Below are positions 24,501 through 32,116 of a stretch of 64,000 nucleotides of DNA, piece after piece. Every line of letters starts with the position of its first letter. Position 1 is the first letter of the stretch. A program made the translations under genes and the position numbers. Under the pieces are notes generated by a model that saw only the letters and a program-made list of their open reading frames with translations, searched no databases and was not told where the DNA came from. Source of the stretch: Oreocharis arfaki (Eukaryota > Chordata > Aves > Passeriformes > Paramythiidae); contig VZRR01012883.1 in assembly GCA_013398015.1 (NCBI GenBank), positions 186,001 through 250,000 of the forward strand. The letters are read 5' to 3'.

Positions 24501-25600
24501 AAGCTTCTCGCTACCCTATTACGTTTCACCTACATGTAAGCAAGAATACCAGTGTGCTACAAACTGGTTTTTGGGTCAGTAGAATCACAGAAAGGCTTGA
24601 ACTGGAAGAGACCTTAAAGGTTATCCAGTCCTAACCCCACTGCCATGGGCAGGGACATCTTCCACTTCACCAGGATGCTCCAAGCCTCATCCTGGCCTTG
24701 AACACTTCTACAGATGGGGCAGCTACATCTTCTCTAGGCAACCTGTGCCAGTGCCTCACCCCCCTCAGAGTGAGAAATTTCTTATAAATCTAAATCTATC
24801 CTCTTTCAGATTTGTTTAAAACTTTTACCAAGTACTCCAGCCCTTTTGACCTTCATCCAGAAATACTGACAACTGCACAGTTCTGCATTGAAGCAGGGAG
24901 TCTGTGTGTGCAATCACTGCTCTGCCAGTTGGAAACACCAGAAAACAAGGGAACACACAATCCTATGCCAAGGGAGAGCACTCCATCGCTAAAATGCCCA
25001 TTAATCTCAGGCTACTTTGCTTCACAACAGGAGCAGAATACAAACGTCAGTGGAAGTGTTATCGATGGCTCTATTGACACTGCTCTAAACCAGGATGTAC
25101 GTGGCACAAGACCAATGAAAAAGCTTCAGAAACAACAGCACAGAGGCAATGGCTCGCTCTCCGGAACAGAACAGGTGATAAAGCAACACTGTGGAGAGCA
25201 CGTTCAGTACAGCCCATCACGGTGACCACGCTCCTCTCCACGTGCCGAGGGAGTCCAAAGCTTCGCTGGCTCCGACAACAGCGAACTGAGCACGTACAGC
25301 GAGAGAACACACGGAGGGGCTCTGCGCGACTGCGGAGATCTGGGAGTTCAGCAAAACGCTCTGCAGGGCTCCCACATTTCCCTCCCCGAAGCACGGGCGT
25401 GGGCCGCGCCCCTCCAGGCCCTCCCCTCCGCTCAGGCTGCGGGCCGGGCCACTGCCGGGCACACCCCGGGCACACACCTGCACTCTGACCGCGTCCGCCG
25501 GCTCCCGCGCCCCCAGCGCCTCGCGCACCCGCAGCCGCACGGCCCGCGGCAGGGAGGCGCAGCGGCGGAGGGCCCGCCACCCGCCCTGGACTCTCAGCAT
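9427..25600 (-). CDS. NARS2: NARS2, mitochondrial asparaginyl-tRNA synthetase (5' half, six exons)
   Basis: This class II aminoacyl-tRNA synthetase charges mitochondrial tRNA-Asn with asparagine in the matrix. Six exons joined in phase (25600-25478, 22440-22331, 21493-21373, 20684-20544, 17337-17257, 9527-9427) give about 225 codons, against roughly 477 residues in human NARS2. The translation follows the vertebrate family throughout: an Arg-rich presequence, then an OB-fold with GWVRSVRSQKEVLFLHINDG and EVQGKLVKSP, then KERHPLEY, then motif 1 ending HTPIIT, EGAGELF, and the AsnRS/AspRS signature FLTVSGQLHLE. Exon phases are 0, 2, 0, 0, 0, 2. Every intron is GT-AG and no stop or frameshift interrupts the joined frame. 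The gene is incomplete: exon 6 ends in a split Gly codon, and motif 2 (fRxE), motif 3 and the C terminus must lie on exons beyond position 1. The start is the ATG at 25600, which opens the presequence. Confidence 0.95.
10196..10350 (+). mobile_element. CR1 LINE 3' fragment
   Basis: A plus-oriented CR1 tail is recognised from AGAACAGGTTGTCCAGAGAG, TGACCCTGTTTGAGCA, TAGATGATCTCTAGAGGTC and a CTCTGTGAC end. It lies in NARS2 intron 5. Confidence 0.85.
12733..12785 (+). repeat. Two-copy tandem repeat, 30-base period
   Basis: The unit AACATCTCATAAATAT followed by nTACTGG/AGACTGG occurs at 12733 and again at 12763 with two mismatches in 23 bases. It lies in NARS2 intron 5. Confidence 0.85.
17113..17202. 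other. Assembly gap (90 N) inside a poly-A run
   Basis: Ninety N characters are flanked by A22 (17091-17112) and A16 (17203-17218). The homopolymer is the probable cause of the gap and its true length is unknown. The gap starts 54 bases from the edge of NARS2 exon 5 on the intron 5 side. Confidence 0.98.
17257..17337 (-). CDS. NARS2: NARS2 exon 5: motif 1 strand and asparagine-site loop
   Basis: This exon has 81 bases, 27 codons, with acceptor TTCCAG and donor GTGAGT. It encodes DNGYVHIHTPIITSNDCEGA and then GELFQIG. The Pro of HTPIIT is the invariant motif 1 proline at the dimer interface, and SNDxEGAGELF matches the human sequence almost exactly. Intron 5 starts with a poly-T tract (poly-A on the plus strand) only 38 bases past the exon edge, and that tract contains the assembly gap. 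Confidence 0.95.
17338..20543 (-). other. NARS2 intron 4
   Basis: A 3.2 kb GT-AG intron with a weak GTACTC donor. The only item I can name in it is a full match to the CTCF core at 19451-19462. No transposable element was recognised; the rest looks like unique intronic sequence. Confidence 0.85.
19451..19462 (-). promoter_or_regulatory. Candidate CTCF site in NARS2 intron 4
   Basis: GCCATCTAGTGG matches all 12 positions of the CTCF core in reverse orientation (GCCMYCTRSTGG), and the following C fits too. It is a single match by eye, and occupancy is inferred. Confidence 0.4.
20544..20684 (-). CDS. NARS2: NARS2 exon 4: domain linker and start of catalytic core
   Basis: This exon has 141 bases, exactly 47 codons, with acceptor TTTTCAG and donor GTACTC (a weak donor after a good CAG). 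It encodes SFPLKMKERHPLEYVRQFPH, then LRCRNNTLGALLRIRSEATA and GIHSFFQ. HPLEYxRQxPHxRCR and RIRSEATAxIHSFF are hallmarks of mitochondrial AsnRS. The long helix that begins class II motif 1 lies at its end. Confidence 0.95.
20685..21372 (-). other. NARS2 intron 3
   Basis: A 688-base GT-AG intron. Both strands are open for about 130 codons across 20860-21280, but neither translation resembles a known protein and the region lies wholly inside the intron. Nothing else is recognised. Confidence 0.88.
21373..21493 (-). CDS. NARS2: NARS2 exon 3: second half of OB-fold
   Basis: This exon has 121 bases: one base finishing an Arg codon, then 40 codons. The acceptor is TTCTTAG and the donor GTATGT. It encodes DLTFGSAVEVQGKLVKSP and then HRMQNMELQAETIRVVGPCD, matching human VEVQGQLIKSP and the following NVELKAEKIKVIGNCD. 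The frame stays open past the donor into intron 3 (to about 21280), but the phase-correct join to exon 4 restores the CDxxxFPLKxKERHPLEY stretch at the same length as the family. Confidence 0.94.
21494..22330 (-). other. NARS2 intron 2
   Basis: An 837-base intron with donor GTAGGT and acceptor TTCTTAG. No repeat or motif is recognised. Confidence 0.88.
22331..22440 (-). CDS. NARS2: NARS2 exon 2: start of OB-fold anticodon-binding domain
   Basis: This exon has 110 bases: 36 codons plus two bases of a split Arg codon completed by exon 3. The acceptor is CTCTAG and the donor GTAGGT. It encodes GWVRSVRSQKEVLFLHINDG followed by SSLESLQVVADPSLEK, nearly identical to the human NARS2 segment. This is the first beta strands of the OB-fold that reads the tRNA-Asn anticodon. 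Confidence 0.95.
22441..25477 (-). other. NARS2 intron 1
   Basis: A 3.0 kb intron (GTGTGT...CTCTAG). Its 5' 280 bases belong to the CpG island and include one CACGTG (25239-25244). A CR1 fragment occupies 24580-24818. The rest shows only short A-rich runs, for example near 23108. Confidence 0.87.
24580..24818 (-). mobile_element. CR1 LINE fragment
   Basis: It starts with TAGAATCACAG, the reverse complement of the CR1 terminal repeat. AGAGACCTTAAAGG, CTGCCATGGGCAGGGACATC, CTGGCCTTGAACACTTC and AACCTGTGCCAGTGCCTCAC follow. It lies in NARS2 intron 1. Confidence 0.92.
25478..25600 (-). CDS. NARS2: NARS2 exon 1 (coding part): mitochondrial presequence
   Basis: This exon holds 41 codons from the ATG at 25600-25598 to CAG before the donor GTGTGT. 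The first 26 residues hold eight Arg and no acidic residue (start MLRVQGGWRALRRCASLPRA), as expected of a cleaved amphipathic mitochondrial targeting sequence. VREALGA aligns with VRDALGA of human NARS2. An in-frame ATG lies upstream (25780), but the extra residues are Gly/Pro/Arg-rich CpG-island translation with no family match, so I chose the 25600 start. The exon lies in the CpG island. It ends in phase 0. Confidence 0.93.
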
Positions 25601-25698
25601 GGCGAGGCCGGGCGGGCCCGCTCCCCCAGACCCCCGGCCCGAGCCCGGCCGCCCGCTCCCAGATCCCGCTCCGCTCACGGCCCGCTCCAGGGCAGGCC

Positions 25699-25733
25699 CA
25701 CGTGAGTCGGCCTGCCTCCCGCCGCACCACGTG
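25699..25733. promoter_or_regulatory. Two CACGTG E-boxes
   Basis: Palindromic E-boxes lie at 25699-25704 and 25728-25733. The second sits in a GTCACGTGGT context, close to USF and TFEB/MITF-type sites. They lie about 100-130 bases upstream of the NARS2 ATG, next to the CCAAT pair. Two more CACGTG sites occur in the island at 25239-25244 and 25882-25887. Confidence 0.5.
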
Positions 25734-25746
25734 ACCACCCGTCCAG

Positions 25747-25781
25747 CCAATGGCCACTCGGACTGCTCCCGGACAGCCAAT
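25747..25781 (-). promoter_or_regulatory. Paired CCAAT boxes (NF-Y sites)
   Basis: Two AGCCAAT boxes lie at 25747-25751 and 25777-25781, in the same orientation and exactly 30 bases apart (about three helical turns). Paired CCAAT boxes at such helical spacing are a known arrangement for cooperative NF-Y binding. They lie 147-181 bases upstream of the NARS2 ATG and read ATTGGCT on the gene's strand. Binding itself is inferred. Confidence 0.6.
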
Positions 25782-25835
25782 CGGAACAGAATGCGCGGCT
25801 CAGCCCGCTTCCTCCACCGCCCGGGCGCAAGCGCC

Positions 25836-25853
25836 CCTGGGAAATGTAGTTCC
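25836..25853 (-). promoter_or_regulatory. ZNF143/STAF-type element
   Basis: On the minus strand the sequence reads GGAACTACATTTCCCAGG, a close match to the ZNF143 (STAF/SBS) core ACTACAnTTCCCAG. This motif is strongly enriched in CpG-island and bidirectional promoters of housekeeping and mitochondrial genes. It lies about 240 bases upstream of the NARS2 start codon. Confidence 0.65.
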
Positions 25854-25936
25854 TCCTACGGGGTATCGGCTCCTGGCGGGACACGTGGGGATGAGATCCC
25901 CAGGAAGGGGGAGAAGGATCCTCCATGGCCGCGAGA

Positions 25937-25966
25937 GGGATCCCGTGTTGGGAGACACGGGATCCC
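25937..25966. repeat. Perfect 12-bp inverted repeat (hairpin) in the CpG island
   Basis: The arms GGGATCCCGTGT (25937-25948) and ACACGGGATCCC (25955-25966) are exact reverse complements around a 6-base loop. A smaller GGGGAT/ATCCCC hairpin with a 3-base loop lies at 25887-25901 and shares the core. The function is unknown. Confidence 0.85.
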
Positions 25967-26311
25967 CTTGGCGGTAGTAAGGGATCCTGCTGCCCTCTGG
26001 GACCACCTCAGCGGCAGCGCCGTCTGGAGATGTCGTGCGGTTGTTCGCGGAGGTTTTCAGCCACTCTCCCGTCCACCTGGGCTTCTCTCACGGACCATAG
26101 CCCCTCGACATTCCCCGCTTTTCGTGATAAAAGTCTCAGGACTCGGCTCTGCTCTGCAGGCCTTGCTGGCGAATAAACAGTTTCTCCTGTCTGTTTTTCA
26201 GGTTTATGCTCCTTTCTCCTTCCAGCTCCTCTGGTGGGTGAGGAGCAGCCATCAGGGTCTCCAGCCCTGATGTGCATTCCTGCAGGGAATGACTTAGCAA
26301 TACTGGTGGGC

Positions 26312-26938
26312 TAAAAACTGGACATGACCCAGCAATGTGCACTTGCAGCCCAGAAGGCCAATTCTGTCCTGGGCTGCATGCAAAGCATGGGGCCAGCAGG
26401 GCGAGGGAGGGGCTTCTGCCCCCTGTTCTTGTGAGACCCTGCCTGGAGCATCCAGCTCTGGGGTCCTCAGCACTGGACACATATGGACCTATTGGAATGA
26501 GTACAGAGGAGGCCACAAAGATGATCAGAGAGCTGGAGCACCTTGCTATGGAGATGGGCTGAGACACTGGGGCTGCTCAACCTGGAGAAAAGAAGGCTTT
26601 TTCCTTACTGCAGCCTTTCCAGACTTTAAGAGGGCATATAAGAAAGACAGAGAAACCTTTAGTGCAAAGATAAGGGACAATGGTTTTAAAATGAAGGACT
26701 GTCGATTTAGGTTGCACATGAGGAAGAAATCCTCTGCTGTGAGGGTGGTGAGGCTCTGGTTGAAGCTTCCCAGACAAGCTGTGGCTGCCTCAACTTTAGA
26801 AATGTTCAAGGACAGGTTGGATGGGACTTGGAGCAACCTGGTCTAATGGAAGGGTCCCCTGCCCATGTCAGGACGTTGAAATGAGATGGTATTTAAATGT
26901 CCCTTCCTAAACCCAAAGCATTCTGTAATTCTATGAAA
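26312..26938 (+). mobile_element. CR1 LINE fragment (about 630 bp)
   Basis: This is the longest CR1 copy in the window, in plus orientation. In order it shows GACCCAGCAATGTGCACTTG, CATCCAGCTCTGGGGTCCTC, ACAAAGATGATCAGAGAGCT, GTTGGATGGGACTTGGAGCA and a terminal ATTCTGTAATTCTATGA. It covers the 3' end of ORF2 and the 3' UTR only, so no working reverse transcriptase is present. It abuts the distal side of the NARS2 CpG island. Open frames of up to 169 codons inside it are by-products of the element. Confidence 0.93.
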
Positions 26939-29900
26939 TGTGTAAAGTCAGTGTTGCTTCCCCATGCAGCCTGGTCTTTGCTGCTCTACTTGCCCGGTTT
27001 GTGCCTGTCCCTCTTCTGCAGTGTCACTGCAGGAAGGCAGCAGCTGAACGTGCCTGCTGTGCTTGTGGTCAGAGGTTGCCTCATTTCTGTGCTTTGATCA
27101 TTGGAGCACTGTGGGTGACACAAGAGACAGCAGCAGTGGGATGCCCCAGGGCTGGGAGGTGCTGGGAGGCAGCTTTGGTAGTGACACTGCTTGTAGGGAG
27201 ACAAATCCTTACCTCACTGTAAAGTCCCAGGTAAGAAAGGAATTGCTGGCCAGAGACCACATTTAAAATAAACCAGCTGGGCTCATGGGAAAGAGAGAGA
27301 AAAGCTTTATAGATGCCTGGTTTCGACTTTCGCATGTGATTCTTTTTATCTGTGCATGAAAAGCTTCTTGACCTCAAAGTCCAATGCTGCTTGACAGGGC
27401 CTTCCTTCACCTCTGCTTTTGCTCCAAGTAAGCCGATGTCCCCACCCCCGGCTCAGTCTTGACCTGAGCTCTGACCTGCCTTGAAATGCCATCCCGAGGA
27501 ATTAGAGCTGCAGGGCAGAGGCACAGACATAACCAGGTGGATGGGAAAGACATTGAGAGGTATGACAGGAGACCTCAGGGTTGGGTACAGGGAGAGTAGG
27601 TAGAGGGAGGGATAGATACATCCTCAGGCAGCAAGGACAGCTTGTCCAGTATCTGTCCTCTGTGCCACTGCACAGAATTGAGCAGACTGCCTGGACACAC
27701 ACGGGTTACTGCCTCAGTGCTGGATGGAAACACAGGGGCACGCGTGTCTTGGTACTCCTGAGTGAGCAAAATTAGTTTTATTTTAATGCCAATCACCATC
27801 CCCTCCTGTGAGGGCCAGCATTGAGCTTTGCTGTATGTCGGTACACTGCTGTGATGTGGTTTCTTAGAGAATCACAGTGCAGGAAGGAGCTGGTACTGCT
27901 GCAGTGTGAGACAGTGATACAGGATGTAAATTGGTAGGACATTAGGGCTCTGTCGTTCAGGGAACTCCTGGCTTAATGTGAGAATGAAACATGTATGTAA
28001 TAACTGCTCAGCACATGTTACATGTTCTCTGTGCCTTGTCACAGATGGTGCATTTATTACTGCTCTCAGCTATAGGTTTTTTCTCGTATTCTGCCATACT
28101 GCCCAGGATATTTTTTCCAGGGTTATTTGATTCATAAAATCCTCTCCAGGCCAGATAAACAATTAATTAAAGGAAGAATTGGAGGGTAGCACCAGTGACA
28201 GTGTCTAAACACACAAGGGGTAAGGTCCTTCCCCTCAGAGCCATCTGTTCCAGGACCACCCGTGGGCAATTGAAGGCAAGGGCATAACACAGGAAAATCT
28301 GGCCTCACATGCTTTTGGACTGGTCTTGCACTTTTCCCATCCAGCTGAATATCCTTCTTTATAAAGACCAAATGGTATCACTATACTTTTGGGGGAAGTG
28401 GAGGTGAGTCCATAGTCAAATCTTCTGTTCCTGCTGTCATAAGTGGTGGGGCAGCCACTTTATCTGTAAATGAGGGATATCAAGAGTAGCAGAGAGAGAT
28501 TACAAAGCCTGTGGGTCTTGTGCAAGGGTGGAACAGAACTATGACACCTTAGCATCACTCTGTCTTCCACCTCTTCCAGTGATGAGGCTCACTCAGCCTT
28601 CACCTGATAAACTATCCGCCCCCCCCCAGTCTTCACGCCCACAGGAATCCCTTAGCCATGCATCTCATGGCATAGCTCATAGAAACCCCTTAGCCACACA
28701 TCTCACAGCATAATCTCAGGGTTGTAGGCCTCATTTCCTATAGCTGCCCATCTTCTTTTCAGTGCTGGATGCTGTCCTCACTGGCCAGCAGTTTGGCGAC
28801 ACGAGAACCATGAACCACAGCCCCAGGGATGACCCCAGATCTCAGGTTTTTTGAGTAGGTCCATATGGGTCGATGCAATGCTGAAGCTAACTCACAGCAC
28901 TGTTCCTCTCTGGTACATAAACTGGGCGTTTTGGAGATGTTTCAGGTGTTGGCAAAGACACGACTGTGTCTGAAAGTATGTTTTGTTTCTTTCCATGCGG
29001 AGCAGAGCCCTTCTAGAAGCTCTCCAGAGAGCACTGGTGCTCTCTGTGGATCAGAGTAGTAGTATCAGTCTGGGCTGGGAAGTAGGATGCTGGTTGTCAG
29101 GGTGTCTGCAGGGAGGGAGGTTAAAAAGGATGGTGGGAAATAATGGTTCTTCTGTACTTCCATCTGGGTTTAGGAGACATGAAATGTTCCCAGTAGATGT
29201 TTCTGGTAGGAGCAGAGTTTGTCTTCTAAGATGGTCCTTCAGTGAGGGAAGAAAGAAAGAGGACTGAAGGTGAATGTGGCTGGGAGATGTGTAATGTGAG
29301 GTCATGTTGAAGGCGGTGCATTTGGAACAAAGGATGAAATGACAAATGGTTTGAAGGAGCAATCTGTATGATATCCATTTGTCCTGTTGCTAGGCGTGAT
29401 TCCTGAGAAGGACTGGCCAGCACTCTTCATTTCTCTCTTTTTCAGTTAAACAGCAAAATTTTCTCCCAGGGAAATAGAGCTGTGGGGCTATCTCAGCTAG
29501 CTGGTTTGTTCTGCAACAAGGTTTTATCCTTCTGAAATGAAGATCAAGTGCTTCAAAAATGAGCAGGAGGAGACGGACAAAGTTGTGTATGAGGACCAGC
29601 TCCTAAAGGGAGGCTAATCTTTCCAGATCCTGGTCGTTTTGGAAATCACACCATCACCATGGCCCAGGGTAAGTGACTTGAAATGAGGAGATGAAAAAGT
29701 GTTGGGAAGAGCTGTTCCTAGCTCTGTGGGGATAGCAGGAAATCAGAAGAGATGTTTTGAGGGGAAGCAATGCCTGTGCCCAGGCCTTTATTCTCTGGAC
29801 TCCTCTTTCAAAAGAAACATGCTCTGGGTCTACTGCAAGCAAAAAAGTGGCTGGAATGTTGGGCTTTGCACTGGCTTAGTTTGTGGTGGTACAATCAGGA

Positions 29901-30735
29901 AAAAAAAAGTGAATTATTCATGATCTAAGTAGAAACTCATTCTTAATGGGGCTGCAGAGAGGTATTTTAAAGCCTGTAAGGCTTCACTAGAATTTAGATT
30001 TACCATGATAATTTCCTTGGGTTCCCAGCATTCAAGTGGGTTTTATATGGTCTAATCTAATATCTGCAGAAGCCAGTGCTAGCTTTTAATTTATTTTAAC
30101 TGATGTTAGATTGGCTTTCACTGATGAGAAGTCATTTTAGAACTATCATGGGCTGCTAAAAGGTCAGCCCAGTTCTCTGAGACAGAGTCCTTGGCTGTGG
30201 TTTCTTATGAGTATCGAATTAGCTACTTCATTCCCAAATGTCTCCACATTGCTGTGATGCAGACATATTTTGTAGACTCTGGAAGCAAATACATTCATAC
30301 TTATTTTTAGAAGTATTAAATACCTTTCTTTTGCAACTGCACAGAGAAAAGAAAGAGAGACATTATCTTCCAAAAAGCTGTTATCTTGTTCTCAAAATGT
30401 AGGTTTGCTGAGTAACAGTACCTTATCCCAGCCTTTCTAATAATTTATAATTATTAGAATCACAAACGAATACTGGGTAAGTCGTTGTTCAGGGATATCT
30501 TTCCCGGTACAATGAGCCCAGCTTAATCTTGGGCTGTTAGTTTTTTCCTTAGCAAACCACATCTAATGTAGCCCTTTTCCCCTATTAATTCTCAGCATAA
30601 GAGTTTAGGTCTCCAGCATCAGGAGAACCTGAGTTCTCTGCCCACCACCACAGCTGTTAATAACTAGGGGAAAAAAGGCTTGGTGCTAAAAATGCCGAAA
30701 CCCCCTTCATTGGACCTGAACATCAGTTTCCCGTA
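26939..30735. other. Intergenic stretch, no gene supported
   Basis: About 3.8 kb of apparently unique sequence with many stops on both strands. It contains the 38-base tandem repeat at 28646. A strong initiation context (CACCATGG at 29655-29662) is followed directly by a consensus splice donor (AGG then GTAAGT), but no matching acceptor or second exon was found. Confidence 0.6.
28646..28719 (+). repeat. Two-copy tandem repeat, 38-base period
   Basis: CCCTTAGCCATGCATCTCAT is followed 38 bases later by CCCTTAGCCACACATCTCAC, and both continue with a related GCATA-CTCA stretch. A C10 run precedes the repeat at 28618. Confidence 0.8.
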
Positions 30736-31408
30736 TGTCTTGGTTTGAAAGACAGGTGTCTGCTAAGGAAGGCAGGAGCCTCCCTTGGAATGGAAAATGT
30801 AACCTCCTTCCCACCAAATTATTATGGAACTTAAGGGACTTTCAGGCAATTATATAAGAAATAGGAATAACAATTCTTTACTAATATATGTAACAAGGCA
30901 ATAATACAGAAATACTGGCTTAACCTGACCGAGTTAAGATACGACCTGACACCCTGCCAGGCAGGGTGGTGGTAGCAGTCCCATTAAGGGGTGGCTGCAG
31001 TCCTCTTTAAAGTGGTTCTGTTGAAGTGGTGATCCTGTAGAAAGGTCTGGTGGTTGGTCCTCTGAAGGTCCAGCGGTGGTTATGTAGCTCTTGTCCTCTG
31101 GGAATCCTGTAAGTAAGAGCTACTTGTGGTGTTCCAAACCTCAGATTATGTTCCAAACCTCAGATTATTATTACCTCCTCAGGTAGGAATGCTTGGTTCC
31201 TCCCCCCGGGTGGAGCATTTCACAATGGGACAATGTAATTTTATGAGTCATGCAGTGAGGTTAGATAGCTCATTAACAGAAGATATCTCCCAGAGGGAGT
31301 TATCAGGGATGTGTCACGGAAGAGATAAAGAACCCTGCCCCACGTGGTTTCAACAGGCGGTGATAGAATACATACTTTGGGTTGCATCTTACGTTGTAAC
31401 CTAAGACA
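30736..31408 (-). mobile_element. Solo LTR of an avian endogenous retrovirus
   Basis: The 673-base element begins TGTCTTGGTTTGAAAGACAG and ends CCTAAGACA, so it has TG...CA ends with imperfect terminal inverted repeats. The start resembles an LTR family I know from songbird genomes. The flanking pentamers CCGTA and CCATA differ by one base, which fits an old 5-bp target-site duplication. No gag, pol or env is attached. The likely viral sense is minus (start TGTCTTAGGTTACAACG), but this is uncertain. A 19-base stretch (GTTCCAAACCTCAGATTAT) is duplicated in tandem near 31132. Confidence 0.8.
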
Positions 31409-32086
31409 CCATAGAATTATGATGAAAGCAGCACACAGATTTGACTCCAGAGGTTTCAGTTTTCCAGCCTGCCCAGACCCTGAGCTCATTGCACCTGTGT
31501 TGTTCGGAGCCCCACATTATCCAAGTGATAAATGCTTTGGGTAAGTCTCTGCTGTGATCTCAGAAACCAGATTCCTCTGCCATAAATAAACCCTTTACAA
31601 GAACAGCCTCTGGCAGTGCTGCCGTGGGCTCTCTGAAGGTCCCCTGAACCCATAGACCTTCGCAGCTCTCTGCAGTGGAGTAGCATGGATTGTTGGGATG
31701 AACATGGAAATCACACGGTAATCATTCAGTGTGGTGAATGCCGGAGACTGGTCTCAGGAGCCTGGAGGAGCCTTTCCTGTCCCTCAGCCTAACTGGCACA
31801 GCGACTGGCAATGCTCCAAAGCCTGAGTGAGAAGTTCCTCCACTCATTCCTGCTCTTTCTTCCTGCAAGGCTGCCCTGCTTGTCTCCTGCAGCCACAGAG
31901 GAAGTTGACATGGAAAGGGACACACTGCTGGGTGACTTAAGTCCACAGCAAACCTCTGAATCTGTGTGTGTCTCTCAGAGTTAAGAGAAACTGTTGCTCC
32001 CTGCTTTTCTCCCAACGCTATTCCTTTCCTAGTAACTGTTGTCCATGTTAGCAGGGCACTGCCTCATCCCCTCTCAGAAGAACTGT

Positions 32087-32116
32087 GAATTTGCAAATTG
32101 ACAGACTTGCAAATTC
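32087..32116. repeat. Perfect 10-bp inverted repeat of TTGCAAATT motifs
   Basis: The arms GAATTTGCAA and TTGCAAATTC are separated by 10 bases. The left arm plus two spacer bases forms the palindrome AATTTGCAAATT, so TTGCAAATT also appears as a direct repeat. The motif resembles POU-octamer and C/EBP half-sites. Confidence 0.85.

Larger units (their letters stand above)
25200..26070. promoter_or_regulatory. CpG island promoter of NARS2
   Basis: A GC-rich, CpG-dense block, sharply different from the AT-rich flanks, covers NARS2 exon 1 and about 450 bases upstream. There is no TATA box in the expected place for the minus-strand gene. The upstream part carries CCAAT boxes, CACGTG E-boxes and a ZNF143-type element, the usual layout of housekeeping and nuclear-encoded mitochondrial gene promoters. 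Such promoters are often bidirectional, so a divergent plus-strand non-coding transcript is possible, but no plus-strand gene could be shown. The exact transcription start cannot be read from sequence. Confidence 0.85.

Noticed and set aside
24812..25225. 137-codon plus-strand frame
   Set aside because: It starts at the edge of a CR1 fragment and runs antisense through NARS2 intron 1. No similarity is recognised.
25071..25780. Long minus-strand frames of 228 and 187 codons over NARS2 exon 1
   Set aside because: One is a different frame of the same GC-rich DNA. The other contains exon 1 but reads through the GTGTGT donor into intron 1 and starts upstream of the family-supported ATG at 25600.
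25991..26003. Second CTCF-like site (TGCCCTCTGGGAC)
   Set aside because: It departs from the core at its last positions (no TGG), unlike the full match at 19451.
25599..26270. 223-codon plus-strand open frame in the CpG island
   Set aside because: It lies antisense to NARS2 exon 1 and its upstream region. Its Pro/Arg/Gly composition is what GC-rich DNA with few stops gives, and it has no recognisable domain.
26337..26846. 169-codon plus-strand open frame
   Set aside because: It lies wholly inside the CR1 fragment at 26312-26938 and is in a frame with no CR1 protein similarity.
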